Positions 10,528 to 20,016 of a DNA stretch of 64,000 bases are shown piece after piece; position 1 is the stretch's first letter; every line of letters starts with the position of its first letter. The notes beneath the pieces were generated by a model. That model did not search any database, was not told the origin of the DNA, and saw nothing but the letters and a program-made list of their open reading frames with translations. Both the position numbers and the translations under genes were made by a program. Source of the DNA: Marinobacter sp. LV10R510-11A (GTDB lineage Bacteria; Pseudomonadota; Gammaproteobacteria; Pseudomonadales; Oleiphilaceae); NCBI RefSeq assembly GCF_900215155.1, contig NZ_LT907980.1, positions 3,658,001 through 3,722,000 on the forward strand, read 5' to 3'.

Positions 10528-12141
10528 TCAGTTGCCGGCAAGTGTGACGCAGTTGCGGCCTTGCTCCTTCGAGACGTAAAGCGCCCGATCAGCGTTCTCA
10601 CACAGAGTCTGGGATGAATCGTTATCCCAAGAGGCCACGCCGCAGCTAAAGGTAACGTTGAATTCCCTATCGCCCGCGGGTTGCTGAAGTTCCGAGAAGC
10701 GCCCGCGGATTTCGTTGAGAACATTGCGTGCATCGCTGGGCCGAGTGTTGGGAAGAATAACGGCAAACTCTTCGCCGCCGTAGCGACCTATGTGATCGGT
10801 TTTGCGCAGGCGCTGTTTGAGAAACATCGAGAGGCTGCGAAGAACGCGGTCGCCAATAGGGTGGCCAAAGGTATCGTTTACCTTCTTAAAATAGTCTATA
10901 TCAATCATCGCAAAGCACAGGGGCTGATTTTTTTGCCGGGCCTTAACGATTTCCTGATCTAGCAGGTGCAGTGTGTGGGTGTGGTTATACAGTCCTGTGA
11001 GGCTGTCACGGATCATTAGCGCCAACAGGGAGCGCGCACGCCGGCCCCGGTTGTGGAGTGTCGCAATCAGGTGCTTAGGGTCGATGGGTTTGGTCAAAAA
11101 GTCATCGCCACCTAGGCTCATAGCGTGGAGTTGTTTGGTGACATCATCTTCCGCCGAAAGATAAATGATCGGCACGCTGTGGAATCGATCCTGCTGGCGG
11201 ATTACCCGAGCGATCTCCATGCCGGTGCAGCCCGGCATATACATGTCGAGAATAATGATTTCGGGGGAAAACATGTCCAGTGCGTTGATGATTTCCATGG
11301 GGTCGGTGATGACGTGTGCGGTCATGCCCGCCTTTTTCAGAACCGTTTCCATAAATTTTGCTTGGGCCCGGGAGTCATCCAGTACAAGTACCCGGTAAGG
11401 CTCAACGGTGTTTCCGTGGGTATAGGTTTCTATTTTTTCGATAAGCTGCCCTGGATCAACAGCCGGGTAGAAAAACTCTTCGCCGCCGCACCGAGAAGCG
11501 CGAAGACGGGTCTGGATGGAGCCGTCTTCATCGCTCATAAAGATAATCGGAACAGGCGTATCGTGCCTTTCCTGCAAGTGCTCGATGGTCGCGATACCGG
11601 CGTGCTGGTCGCCCCCGAAATTCACATCCATCAAGATGGTTTCAGGCTTATGCAGAGCGCAGGCTTCGGCAAGCTCTTCTGCAGAGCTGAAAGCTGAGGC
11701 GCGGAACCCGAAAAACTCAAGCTGGCGGATGAGCCGGTTCGCCATCTCTGCGTTTGCGAGTGCAATATAAACGGGGGTGCGCCTAAACTGATGTGGTGCT
11801 TCGGTGTTGCTTTGGTCGGTTCGGCGCAGAGTACTGCGCGCAAGTGCATCAATAGCGGACTGAAGCTGCCGTTCGGTGGTGTCGTCTAGGGGGGAGTTGG
11901 CCGGCCAGTCGCGGATAAGTTCGAGAATAGTGCTGCCTGCCTCAGCATGGGCTTCCATCTCGAATCTTTGTGCGTAGCGAACCAGCTTGTCGGATGCCGC
12001 CAAAAGCTCTTCGCGGTGCGCGGTGAACGAATCGCTGCTGCTGTGAATTTTCTGCCAAGTATCCAGAACAATCCGTGCTTGGGTTGTTACGCGGCGGGCA
12101 AAGTGCTGCCTGAGTTTTTCTTTCTGGCTTGCGTCGCTCAT
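10528..12141 (-). CDS. two-receiver response regulator with GGDEF diguanylate cyclase domain
   Basis: A 537-residue signalling protein. Residues 1-110 form a helical region resembling an Hpt-like domain. The first receiver (about 120-240) keeps an Asp in TILMDVNFGG but lacks the acidic pair and the conserved Lys, so it is probably not phosphorylated. The second (about 247-365) has DDS, the phosphoacceptor Asp in IIILDMYMPG and the Lys in LTKPI, and looks functional. The GGDEF domain (about 375-535) has an active GGEEF signature preceded five residues earlier by RKTD, matching the inhibitory RxxD site. It should make cyclic di-GMP in response to an unidentified kinase. Confidence 0.92.
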   Translation of the reverse strand: MSDASQKEKLRQHFARRVTTQARIVLDTWQKIHSSSDSFTAHREELLAASDKLVRYAQRFEMEAHAEAGSTILELIRDWPANSPLDDTTERQLQSAIDALARSTLRRTDQSNTEAPHQFRRTPVYIALANAEMANRLIRQLEFFGFRASAFSSAEELAEACALHKPETILMDVNFGGDQHAGIATIEHLQERHDTPVPIIFMSDEDGSIQTRLRASRCGGEEFFYPAVDPGQLIEKIETYTHGNTVEPYRVLVLDDSRAQAKFMETVLKKAGMTAHVITDPMEIINALDMFSPEIIILDMYMPGCTGMEIARVIRQQDRFHSVPIIYLSAEDDVTKQLHAMSLGGDDFLTKPIDPKHLIATLHNRGRRARSLLALMIRDSLTGLYNHTHTLHLLDQEIVKARQKNQPLCFAMIDIDYFKKVNDTFGHPIGDRVLRSLSMFLKQRLRKTDHIGRYGGEEFAVILPNTRPSDARNVLNEIRGRFSELQQPAGDREFNVTFSCGVASWDNDSSQTLCENADRALYVSKEQGRNCVTLAGN

Positions 12142-12366
12142 TGTGCTCTGGCCTGTCTTTTATTCATTATGGGCCGCCCTTTACGGCGTGGACGATTTAC
12201 CCAACCTTAATTTGTTTTTGGAGTCTATAGTGTTTTGAGTTGTCGGCGTAGGTTGCGCTGTGTAATTGTTTGTGAATTCTGCGGTGTGTATATAGAAGGC
12301 GCCATAGGTTAGGATCCATACAGACCGTTTGCACAGTCAATTAACAGACAAGGGGCTTAACGTAAT

Positions 12367-13419
12367 ATGCCAGGCAAAATCAGACAGTATTTCAGAGACA
12401 AAAAGGACAACACTCAGGATTATGCCGGCAACAAAGGCGTGATCGGCAAATTTGTGGTTGTTGTTCTGCTGGTATATCTGTTGGTGGCAGTGGTGATGGG
12501 GATGTACTGGAGCAGTGAGCCGGAGTCCTTCTCGGTGCGCGAGCATACCCGGGCGGTCGCCAATGATATGCAAAGGGAGCCCATAACGGGCTTTGCGACA
12601 ACCGTAACGATGATCCGCATAGCCGAAACCCTTCTGGATAAGCCGGGTGGTTATATCACCAACGATATTTTCCCGCCGGGCCTGTGGCTGGATAACGTAC
12701 CTAACTGGGAATACGGAGTGCTGGTGCAGTTACGCGACCTGTCTCGCGCTATGCGCAGGGATATCAGCCGCTCCCAGAGCCAGTCTGCAGAAGATCCGGA
12801 TCTGATCATTGCCGAGCCACAATTCCACTTTGACAGCGCAAGCTGGGCCATTCCATCGACAGAGGCGGAGTACCGCCGGGGCATTACTGCACTGAAGCGT
12901 TACCTCGATCGCCTTTCCAGCCCAGAGCAGGCCTACGCCCAGTTCTTTGCCAGAGCCGACAACCTCAATAACTGGCTGGGTGATCTGGAGACTCGCCTGG
13001 GCAGCCTTTCGCGCACCCTTGGTGAGAGTGTTGGCAAAGCATCGGTATCAGAAGCGGTGGCTAACGTTGATTCCGACAACCCGTTGACCGAAGAGACGGG
13101 CGGCGGCGATATAAAAACCGAGTGGGCCAAGATTGACGATGTGTTCTACGAAGCCCGGGGCAGCTCCTGGGCATTGCTGCACATCTTCCGCGCGATTGAG
13201 GTGGATTTCCGCAAGGTGCTTCGGGACAAGAATGCCATTTCCAGCGTCAAGCAGGTCATCATTGAGCTTGAAGGAGCCCAGGGTGACATGTGGAGCCCGG
13301 TTATCCTGAACGGTAGTGGATTTGGTGTGCTGGCGAACCATTCGCTGACTATGGCGGCCTATCTATCCCGTGCCAATGCGGCGATCAGCGATATGCGGGA
13401 TTTGCTATCTAGGGGCTGA
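12367..13419 (+). CDS. DUF2333 family membrane protein
   Basis: A 350-residue protein of the DUF2333 family, found mainly in gammaproteobacteria. It has a short positively charged N-terminus, one transmembrane helix (FVVVVLLVYLLVAVVMGMYW, residues 29-48) and a large C-terminal portion expected in the periplasm with mostly helical character. Function is unknown. It is transcribed alone, divergent from the diguanylate cyclase gene (about 225 bases between), and ends at a hairpin shared with ppa. Confidence 0.85.
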   Translation: MPGKIRQYFRDKKDNTQDYAGNKGVIGKFVVVVLLVYLLVAVVMGMYWSSEPESFSVREHTRAVANDMQREPITGFATTVTMIRIAETLLDKPGGYITNDIFPPGLWLDNVPNWEYGVLVQLRDLSRAMRRDISRSQSQSAEDPDLIIAEPQFHFDSASWAIPSTEAEYRRGITALKRYLDRLSSPEQAYAQFFARADNLNNWLGDLETRLGSLSRTLGESVGKASVSEAVANVDSDNPLTEETGGGDIKTEWAKIDDVFYEARGSSWALLHIFRAIEVDFRKVLRDKNAISSVKQVIIELEGAQGDMWSPVILNGSGFGVLANHSLTMAAYLSRANAAISDMRDLLSRG

Positions 13420-13436
13420 GGGAGTTTCTGGAGACA

Positions 13437-13470
13437 TAAAAAACCGCGCTGCAAGGCCCGGTTTTTTGTA
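13437..13470. terminator. bidirectional terminator between DUF2333 gene and ppa
   Basis: The sequence has A-run, stem ACCG-C-GC / GC-C-CGGT with one mismatch, then a T-run, and works on both strands. The two flanking genes converge here. Confidence 0.8.
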
Positions 13471-13484
13471 TTCGATCGGGCAAA

Positions 13485-14012
13485 TTAGTTGGTATAGGCC
13501 TTGATCGAATCAACAATGGCTTGCTTGGCGTCGGCAGCGCTGCCCCAGCCTTGCACCTTGACCCACTTGCCTGGCTCAAGCGTCTTGTAGTTTTCAAAAA
13601 AGTGCTTGATCTGTGCACGCAGCAATTCTGGCAGATCTTCGAGCTCTTTAACGTCATCGTAGATGCTGGTCAGCTTGCTGTGCGGCACGGCAAGCAGCTT
13701 GGCGTCACCACCGGCTTCATCTTCCATGTTCAGAACACCCACCGGCCGGCAGCGGATAATCGAGCCATGTTCAACCGGATGAGGGGTAACCACAAGCACG
13801 TCAATCGGGTCGCCGTCGTCCGCCAGAGTGTGGGGGATAAACCCGTAGTTTGCCGGATAGAACATGGGGGTGGCCATAAACCGGTCTACCAATAGCGCGC
13901 CCATGTCTTTGTCCAGTTCATACTTGACGGGGGAGCTGAAGGCCGGAATTTCAATGGCAACGTAGATGTCTTCAGGCGGGTTCTTGCCTGCGGGGATGTT
14001 GTCGAATTGCAT
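13485..14012 (-). CDS. ppa: inorganic pyrophosphatase
   Basis: Family I soluble pyrophosphatase, hydrolysing PPi to phosphate and so pulling biosynthetic reactions forward. The 175-residue protein has the family length. The signature [10 protein letters not shown] holds the metal-binding aspartates, with PVKYELDKD and [14 protein letters not shown] upstream and [17 protein letters not shown] near the C-terminus. The ATG at 14012 is preceded by AGGAAGGA and fits homologues; the longer frame to 14075 adds unrelated residues. Confidence 0.97.
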   Translation of the reverse strand: MQFDNIPAGKNPPEDIYVAIEIPAFSSPVKYELDKDMGALLVDRFMATPMFYPANYGFIPHTLADDGDPIDVLVVTPHPVEHGSIIRCRPVGVLNMEDEAGGDAKLLAVPHSKLTSIYDDVKELEDLPELLRAQIKHFFENYKTLEPGKWVKVQGWGSAADAKQAIVDSIKAYTN

Positions 14013-14170
14013 GTGCGATCCTTCCTGGTAGGTCTCGAGTGTGCGTTTTACTGCGGTTAAAATTTGTGCGCGCAATTATACGTAACTCTCTCGCAGTTCG
14101 AAACTAAACGTTGGTAGTGTCGGGCGGGAAAACGGATTGCAGGGTGCGCCGCAATCCGTTCTGAGCTCTA

Positions 14171-15310
14171 TTAAAGCTTGATCTGCTTGGCAATAAGTTC
14201 CTTCATGATCTCGGTGGTGCCACCGCCAATTGATAGAATCTTTGCATCCCGGTACAAGCGATCAACCACAGATTCGCGCATGTAACCCATGCCGCCGAAA
14301 AGTTGCACAGCCTCGCGAGTGACGTTCTCACAGACTTCCACGGAGAAGTTCTTGGCCATGGCTACCTGTTTGATCGGATTCTTACCTTTTTGCATAAGAT
14401 CCGCACAACGGTAGGTGTACTCCCGGGCGATGTCGATCTGGGTTGCCATGTCTACCAGCTTGTGGCGAGTTACCTGAAAGCCGGCAATGCTGCGGCCGAA
14501 GGCATTGCGCTGTTTGGTGTATTCCAGGGCAGCTTCATAGGCCATCTGAGCGGTCATGTAGGCCATGATTGCCAGCATCAGCCGCTCTGACAGGAAGTTG
14601 CTCATGATGGCAATAAAGCCTGCGTTCTCTGCGCCGATCAGGCGATCAGCCGGTACTCGGCAGTCTTCGAAGAAGAGCTCTGCCGTGTCGCTGGCCCACC
14701 AGCCCATTTTCCGCAGCTTTGTACCGTTAGAGAATCCCGGCATGTCGCGGTCGACTAGCAGCAGGCTGATACCGCCGTGGCCTTCACCACCTGTGCGCAC
14801 AGCAACCGTGTAGTGATCCGCACGGGTGCCACTGGTAATGAAGGTTTTGCTGCCATTCACAATGTAATGATCACCGTCTTTCACCGCACGGGTTTTCAGG
14901 CTGGCCACGTCGGAGCCGCCGCCGGGTTCGGTGATGGCCAGTGCGGAGATTTTCTCACCACTCAGTACCGATGGCACAATCTGTTCGCGAATCTCTTTCT
15001 TTGCCCATTTTGCAACGGGCGGTAAGCCAATATCTAGGGAGCCCAGGCTGGCAACAAAGCCGCCGGAGGTAGAGCGCATAAATTCTTCTGAAATAGCGAC
15101 TTTTAGAAAAACGTCGCCTTCACCCATGCCTCCCAGCACTTCTGGGAAGCCGGCGGCGAGCAGGCCGGCATCGCCTGCCTTTTTGAAAATTTCACGAGGA
15201 AACTCACCGGCTTCTTCCCATTCATCAATATGGGGAAGAACGTGAGTTGTGATGAATTTTCGGGCAGTCATGCGCACTTGATTGTGCGTATCGTTGAAAT
15301 AATCGGACAC
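14171..15310 (-). CDS. acyl-CoA dehydrogenase
   Basis: A 379-residue FAD enzyme that introduces the trans-2 double bond into an acyl-CoA. Motifs: ALAITEPGGGSDVASLKTRA (FAD and substrate loop), TFITSGTRADHY, QRNAFGRSIAGFQVTRHKLV, and AVQLFGGMGYMRE close to the C-terminus, followed by LYRDAKILSIGGGTTEIMKE. The start is taken as the GTG at 15310, with AGAGG eight bases before it; the ATG at 15361 adds 17 residues without similarity. It is a single gene. Chain-length preference is not readable; the nearest named relatives are short/branched-chain types. Confidence 0.92.
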   Translation of the reverse strand: MSDYFNDTHNQVRMTARKFITTHVLPHIDEWEEAGEFPREIFKKAGDAGLLAAGFPEVLGGMGEGDVFLKVAISEEFMRSTSGGFVASLGSLDIGLPPVAKWAKKEIREQIVPSVLSGEKISALAITEPGGGSDVASLKTRAVKDGDHYIVNGSKTFITSGTRADHYTVAVRTGGEGHGGISLLLVDRDMPGFSNGTKLRKMGWWASDTAELFFEDCRVPADRLIGAENAGFIAIMSNFLSERLMLAIMAYMTAQMAYEAALEYTKQRNAFGRSIAGFQVTRHKLVDMATQIDIAREYTYRCADLMQKGKNPIKQVAMAKNFSVEVCENVTREAVQLFGGMGYMRESVVDRLYRDAKILSIGGGTTEIMKELIAKQIKL

Positions 15311-15397
15311 GATAAAAACCTCTATTCGAGAAGAATATGAGGCAGTGTCGCGTAATTTCATCTACCAAGCAAGCGCTTGGTTGCGTTGCTGCCTTGG

Positions 15398-16078
15398 TCA
15401 GATGCCTTTGCGGGGAATGCTCTCAATCCCAGCGCTCGTACCGAGCAACAGTAGGTCGGCAGGGCGGCGGGCGAAGAGCCCATTGGTAACAGCGCCCACA
15501 ATGTTGTTCAGTCTTTCCTCGACCTGGATCGGGCGAGAAATATCCATGTTGTAGATATCCAGAATAATGTTGCCGTTATCGGTTGTGAATCCGTCGCGGT
15601 ACACAGGGTCTCCGCCCAGTTTGACGATTTCACGGCCAACATGGCTCCGTGCCATGGGGATAACTTCTACCGGCAAGGGGAAGTCGCCGAGTATGCCGAC
15701 CTTTTTGGATCCGTCGGCAATGCAGATAAAGGTCTTTGCGACCCCCGCAATGATCTTCTCACGAGTAAGTGCGCCGCCACCGCCTTTGATGAGTTCAAGG
15801 CGTTCGTTGGTTTCGTCCGCGCCATCCACGTAGAACTCCAGTTCACCCACACTGTTCAGATCGTAAACGGGAATGCCGTGGCTTTTCAGACGCTCTGCTG
15901 TGGCTTCTGAGCTGGCTACAGCACCGTCGAACTCAGTTTTCAGCTCCGCGAGCATATCGATAAAGAAGTTGGCCGTGCTTCCCGTGCCAACGCCAATAAT
16001 GCTGTCGCGCTCCAGGCGCGGCGCTATGTAGTCTACTGCGGCTTTGGCAACGGCTTTCTTGAGTTCGTCCTGGGTCAT
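15398..16078 (-). CDS. rpiA: ribose-5-phosphate isomerase A
   Basis: RpiA interconverts ribulose 5-phosphate and ribose 5-phosphate in the pentose phosphate pathway. The protein (about 226 residues) shows [14 protein letters not shown] (phosphate loop), [20 protein letters not shown] with the catalytic acids, and [17 protein letters not shown] precedes the ATG at 16078, which is six codons inside the longest frame. It is divergent from ilvA, the gene pair rpiA/ilvA being a common neighbour set in gammaproteobacteria. Confidence 0.97.
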   Translation of the reverse strand: MTQDELKKAVAKAAVDYIAPRLERDSIIGVGTGSTANFFIDMLAELKTEFDGAVASSEATAERLKSHGIPVYDLNSVGELEFYVDGADETNERLELIKGGGGALTREKIIAGVAKTFICIADGSKKVGILGDFPLPVEVIPMARSHVGREIVKLGGDPVYRDGFTTDNGNIILDIYNMDISRPIQVEERLNNIVGAVTNGLFARRPADLLLLGTSAGIESIPRKGI

Positions 16079-16212
16079 TGGGCACTCCGGCTGCAATTCT
16101 TATGGGTTCAGGCTCATTATAGCGCTTAAGGGCGGTCTGCTTATAGACGGCTGCCGTGCAAACTTTCTACACTGTAGGTTTTCCCAATCATCCACCAGCA
16201 ACTGGAACCAAC

Positions 16213-17748
16213 ATGCCGCAACGCTACATCAAGAAGATTCTCGATGCGCGCGTCTATGACGTGGCCATCGAAACACCCCTTACTGAAGCCCGCAGCCTGT
16301 CCAAGCGCTTTGGCAACAATATTATGCTTAAGCGGGAAGACCTTCAGCCGGTGTTTTCTTTCAAGATTCGCGGCGCGTACAACCGGATTGTTCAGTTGTC
16401 GGAAGAGCAGAGATCCAAGGGGGTTATTTGTGCCTCTGCAGGTAATCATGCGCAGGGTGTTGCGCTGGCAGCGAAGAAGCTGGGTATCAAAGCCGTTATT
16501 GTGATGCCGCAAACCACGCCAGAAATCAAAGTGCGTTCGGTGCGGGATCATGGCGCGCGGGTTGTTCTGAAGGGCGATGCTTTTGATGAAGCCGCAACGC
16601 ACGCCCATGAATTGATCGAGAAGCACGGCTATACCTATATACCGCCTTACGATGACCCCGATGTTATCGCTGGGCAGGGCACCGTTGCCATGGAAGTGTT
16701 GTCGCAATTCAGTAAGCCGATTCACGCGGTGTTTATCTGTGTGGGCGGTGGGGGCCTGATTGCAGGTATGGCTGCCTACATAAAATACTTGCGCCCTGAG
16801 ATCAAGGTGATCGGTGTCGAGCCGGATGACTCTAATTGCCTGCAAGCTGCTATGAAGGCAGGCAAGCGAGTTATTTTGGATGAAGTCGGGCTGTTTGCGG
16901 ACGGTGTAGCGGTAAAGCAGATCGGGAAATATCCTTGGGAGGTCTGCAAAGACCACGTAGATGAAGTGATAACCGTTTCTACCGATGAAATCTGCGCGGC
17001 CATCAAGGATATCTTTGAAGATACGCGTTCAATCTCTGAACCTGCGGGCGCACTGGGTGTTGCTGGCATCAAGAAGTACATTGAGCGGGAAAAGATCGAA
17101 AATGAAAACCTTGTCGCCACCCTGAGTGGCGCCAACATGAATTTTGACCGCCTGCGATACATTTCTGAGCGCACCGAAATCGGTGAGAAACGCGAGGCTA
17201 TCCTTGCGGTCACCATTCCCGAGAAGCCAGGGGCCTTCAAGACGTTTATCAACGCCCTACACAAGCGCAGCATTACCGAATTTAACTATCGGTATGCAGA
17301 TGCCGGCCAGGCCACGATTTTTGTGGGCGTTCAGGTTCAGGCCGGTGGTCTGGGTCGGGACGAATTGGTGCACGAGCTCCGTGAAAACGGATACTCCGTT
17401 CTCGATCTGACCGACAGCGATATGGCCAAGCAGCACATTCGCCACATGGTTGGCGGCCATGCGCCCACGATTACCAATGAGAAGGTGTTTCAGTTTGAGT
17501 TCCCTGAGCGCCCCGGCGCATTACTGAAATTCCTTATGTCTCTGGGAACACGTTGGAATATCTCCATGTTCCACTACCGCAATCACGGAGCGGCCTACAG
17601 CCGTGTGCTTCTGGGTGCCCAGGTAGAGGATGATGAAGTAAAAGCCTTTGAAGCCATGCTTGAAAAAGTGGGTTTCCGTTATGAAAACATGACGGAAAAC
17701 GAGGCTTATCAGCTGTTCCTAGGGGCAGGTAACGGTAAGGCTTCTTAG
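16213..17748 (+). CDS. ilvA: threonine ammonia-lyase, biosynthetic
   Basis: IlvA deaminates threonine to 2-oxobutyrate, the first committed step of isoleucine synthesis. The 511-residue protein has an N-terminal PLP domain with the cofactor Lys in FSFKIRGAYNRI, SAGNHAQGVA (phosphate contacts) and CVGGGGLIAGMA, and two C-terminal ACT-like regulatory repeats (AVTIPEKPGAFKTFI and FEFPERPGALLKFL) through which isoleucine should inhibit. The start at 16213 (MPQRYIKK) matches homologues; an ATG at 16156 adds 19 unlikely residues. Confidence 0.96.
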   Translation: MPQRYIKKILDARVYDVAIETPLTEARSLSKRFGNNIMLKREDLQPVFSFKIRGAYNRIVQLSEEQRSKGVICASAGNHAQGVALAAKKLGIKAVIVMPQTTPEIKVRSVRDHGARVVLKGDAFDEAATHAHELIEKHGYTYIPPYDDPDVIAGQGTVAMEVLSQFSKPIHAVFICVGGGGLIAGMAAYIKYLRPEIKVIGVEPDDSNCLQAAMKAGKRVILDEVGLFADGVAVKQIGKYPWEVCKDHVDEVITVSTDEICAAIKDIFEDTRSISEPAGALGVAGIKKYIEREKIENENLVATLSGANMNFDRLRYISERTEIGEKREAILAVTIPEKPGAFKTFINALHKRSITEFNYRYADAGQATIFVGVQVQAGGLGRDELVHELRENGYSVLDLTDSDMAKQHIRHMVGGHAPTITNEKVFQFEFPERPGALLKFLMSLGTRWNISMFHYRNHGAAYSRVLLGAQVEDDEVKAFEAMLEKVGFRYENMTENEAYQLFLGAGNGKAS

Positions 17749-17849
17749 CCTGTAAACGAAGTCGGCCCGATGCCGTGACGAAAAGTTCTGTTGCGGCAGA
17801 CTCCGCCTATATGACCAGAGCTCAGCTAGATCGGTAACACTTTTCTGCG

Positions 17850-18482
17850 TTATTTTACCCGGTAAACCTTCCTGTCTGTCACCACGCTGTGCAGTGGCAC
17901 GTCCCAAGGTTCAATGGGGAGTGTCTTCACCTTCTGGAAATCGTGAGCCAGGCCGATCAGCTTTGGCGCCAATCGCGGGCGCAAACGACTGAACGCGAAC
18001 GTTCGATCGTAAAAGCCGCCTCCCATCCCCAGCCTCCCGCCATTTTCGTCAAACCCCACCAGCGGGAACAACACTGCGTCCAGCGACCAAGCCGGTCGCC
18101 TAAGCCCTTTGCTGAACGCAGGTTCGGGGATGCCAAAGCGATTGGCGGTCAGTTCAACGCCGTCGTAATAGGGACTGAAAACCAGCTTGCCCGGGTGAAT
18201 CGGGTGCAGCACCGGCAGATAAAAATGAACCCCTTTGCGATGAGCCATGGCCATGTACGGATGCGGGTCAATCTCGCCATCGTTGGGCAGGTAGATGGCT
18301 ATGTGCCTAGCCCTCTGTAAATCCGAATTTTTTAACAGGTTCAGAGCGAGAGAAGCAGAGGCCTGTTCTTGTTCGCGAGGCGATAACTTACGTCTGCGCT
18401 GGCGCAGTTGTTTGCGGAGTTCGTGGCGAGGCACTGGAGGTAAATCGGATTCAGAAGGATGTGAGTCGATGAACTGGCTCAA
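17850..18482 (-). CDS. fau: 5-formyltetrahydrofolate cyclo-ligase
   Basis: YgfA/Fau converts 5-formyl-THF to 5,10-methenyl-THF with ATP. The protein shows RHELRKQLRQRRRKL at the N-terminus, YLPNDGEIDPHP, and the signature VGFDENGGRLGMGGGFYDRTF. The start is uncertain: the longest frame begins at 18530, inside the 6S RNA gene; I propose the TTG at 18482, just past the 6S 3' end, giving about 210 residues. A GTG further in (before PRHELRK) is also possible. The fau gene directly behind 6S RNA is the classic gammaproteobacterial order, in which both are co-transcribed. Confidence 0.9.
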   Translation of the reverse strand: MSQFIDSHPSESDLPPVPRHELRKQLRQRRRKLSPREQEQASASLALNLLKNSDLQRARHIAIYLPNDGEIDPHPYMAMAHRKGVHFYLPVLHPIHPGKLVFSPYYDGVELTANRFGIPEPAFSKGLRRPAWSLDAVLFPLVGFDENGGRLGMGGGFYDRTFAFSRLRPRLAPKLIGLAHDFQKVKTLPIEPWDVPLHSVVTDRKVYRVK

Positions 18483-18488
18483 AATAAA

Positions 18489-18665
18489 GCTTCCCGAGCT
18501 GCCGTTATCAGATGTAGCCCTTGAACCCAAAGTTCAAGGTCGGTGGCCGCTGTGACAAATTAGGCTTTCCCCTCGCGGAGACATGCTCACAATGCCCTAG
18601 AGTAGCCACCTAGGTAAAGCGCATCGGCTCGAGGACGAATCCGACCAGCGAACAGCCCAGGAAGT
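18489..18665 (-). ncRNA. ssrS: 6S RNA
   Basis: 6S RNA binds sigma-70 RNA polymerase by mimicking an open promoter and damps transcription in stationary phase. The minus strand here carries recognisable conserved blocks: GAGCCGATGCGC, GGCATTGTGAGCATG, GGGGAAAGCCTAAT, and CTTGAACTTTGGGTTCAAG, ending in a 3' arm (CTCGGGAAGC) that can pair with the start. It lies between zapA and fau, exactly the conserved location. The 5' end is placed about seven bases past a TATAAT box; the 3' end is estimated, and the length of about 177 nt fits. Confidence 0.9.
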
Positions 18666-18671
18666 AGGTTC

Positions 18672-18702
18672 ATTATAGGGTCAGACCCGGGGCAGATTGC
18701 AA
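18672..18702 (-). promoter_or_regulatory. sigma-70 promoter of 6S RNA
   Basis: On the minus strand a perfect TATAAT (18672-18677) lies seven bases before the inferred 6S start, with TTGCAA (18697-18702) 19 bases upstream as a weak -35. Confidence 0.65.
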
Positions 18703-18727
18703 CACCTATTAGGGAATCTCCCCGGAC

Positions 18728-19024
18728 TCAGTGGTTGGAAGGCTCTCCCAGAGCATTCTCCAGCTTGCTGTCCATGGCTTTAAGCAGGGTGCTGGTGACG
18801 TCAGACATGGTGTCCCGCTCGAGCAGTTCATGGGTCATGTTCAGTGCCGCCATTACGGCGATACGCTCAGTTCCGAACACTTTGCCGCTGGTGCGTATTT
18901 CGCGCATTTTGCTATCGAGATGTCGGGCCGCACGAATCAGGGCCTCCTGCTCTTCTGCGGGGCAGGCGACTAAGTAGTCCTTATCGAGAATTTTCACCTC
19001 AACAGTAGTAGATTGCTTAGACAT
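18728..19024 (-). CDS. zapA: cell division protein ZapA
   Basis: ZapA binds and bundles FtsZ filaments at mid-cell. The 98-residue protein shows the family's VEVKILDKDYLVACPAEEQ N-terminus, AARHLDSKMREIR, and RIAVMAALNMTHELL coiled-coil helix. Its ATG overlaps the stop of the upstream small gene by one base (TGATG), so the two are translationally coupled. 6S RNA follows about 60 bases downstream of the stop. Confidence 0.95.
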   Translation of the reverse strand: MSKQSTTVEVKILDKDYLVACPAEEQEALIRAARHLDSKMREIRTSGKVFGTERIAVMAALNMTHELLERDTMSDVTSTLLKAMDSKLENALGEPSNH

Positions 19025-19230
19025 CAATGGTGCTCCAGCGCCCGAAGGCGGCCGATCATGGCTTCGATCTTGTTTTTGGCAAGATCATTTTTCTGCATAA
19101 GCTGGGACCGTTCCCGGTTCCAGTCATCCTGCAACTGCCTCACAGTGGCGTTGTCCCGCTCCAGTTTTTGGCAGTGTTCGATCAGCTTGTCTAGCTTGTC
19201 CGCTAATGCTTGTACTTCGGACTGTTCCAT
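19024..19230 (-). CDS. small coiled-coil protein, TIGR02449 / ZapB-like
   Basis: A 68-residue protein that is almost entirely a charged coiled coil (LADKLDKLIEHCQKLERDNA and on). Its size, sequence and place immediately upstream of zapA match the TIGR02449 family, which is often noted as ZapB-like. It may act with ZapA at the division ring, but that is inferred from neighbourhood and structure only. Confidence 0.85.
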   Translation of the reverse strand: MEQSEVQALADKLDKLIEHCQKLERDNATVRQLQDDWNRERSQLMQKNDLAKNKIEAMIGRLRALEHH

Positions 19231-19390
19231 GACGTGCCCAGCATTGGTTGAAGTTATTGCGACTAACTATAAGTGCGTGCGTCATAGCGGTCAATTTACA
19301 GGGGTGTCATAAGTTCACTCTGCAGTGTCTTGAGGGCGCCTGAATGATAAGATACAGCCCTAACTTTATAACATAGGATTGTCTTGGCTC

Positions 19391-19990
19391 ATGTCAGAAA
19401 CCGACACTGCCGACGCGGCATACGCCGCTGAATTCGAGCGTTGGGCTAATGTTTTTATGGCCCATAAAGCATTCAGCCATCCTTCCGAGCTGCACGGTGC
19501 TCTTTGTGGCCGAATGGCTACGGGTGCCCGCTTAGAGGAACCAGAGTGGCTGTTCATGGTGTGTGAACACATGGGGCTGCCTGAAAGTGCGGCTGGGGAA
19601 GGCGAAAGCCTGACCGTTTTCATGAACGAAGCGTACGAGCGGGCGCTGGCGTTTTTGAAGTCAGAGGATATGGGTTTTTATCCACTGCTGCCTGACGATG
19701 ACTATGCCATCGATCAACGCTTGGAAGCACTGGTGGCCTGGGTGCGCGGTTTTCTTGAGGGTATGGCCTTGTCCGCTGGAGAGTCACTCGGCGAGGCGCC
19801 GCAAGAGATTCGTGAGTTAATGGAAGATATGGTGGCCATCAGCCAGGTATCTGAAGATCAGGATCCGGGTGACGAAGGCGAGCAGCAGTTTCTGGAAATA
19901 GTCGAATACATCCGGCTGGGCGCTTTGGCTGTATTTACCGAATTCAATCCTCCGGAAAAGCCAGCGTCACAAACGCAAACATTGCACTGA
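19391..19990 (+). CDS. UPF0149 family protein (YgfB/YecA)
   Basis: A 199-residue acidic, helical protein of the UPF0149 family, with the SHPSELHGALCGRMATGA motif near residues 36-53 and VRGFLEGMAL in the middle. The ATG at 19391 gives MSETDTADAA, preferred over 19379. It sits just before pepP as ygfB does in E. coli. The biochemical role is not settled; in Pseudomonas YgfB modulates AmpC expression. Divergent from the zapA unit. Confidence 0.9.
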   Translation: MSETDTADAAYAAEFERWANVFMAHKAFSHPSELHGALCGRMATGARLEEPEWLFMVCEHMGLPESAAGEGESLTVFMNEAYERALAFLKSEDMGFYPLLPDDDYAIDQRLEALVAWVRGFLEGMALSAGESLGEAPQEIRELMEDMVAISQVSEDQDPGDEGEQQFLEIVEYIRLGALAVFTEFNPPEKPASQTQTLH

Positions 19991-20016
19991 TCATGTCACA
20001 CACTGCGGGAGAACGT

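Noticed and set aside
16141..16956. 271-codon minus-strand frame opposite ilvA
   Set aside because: It lies over the well-supported ilvA coding sequence; composition looks like an antisense shadow.
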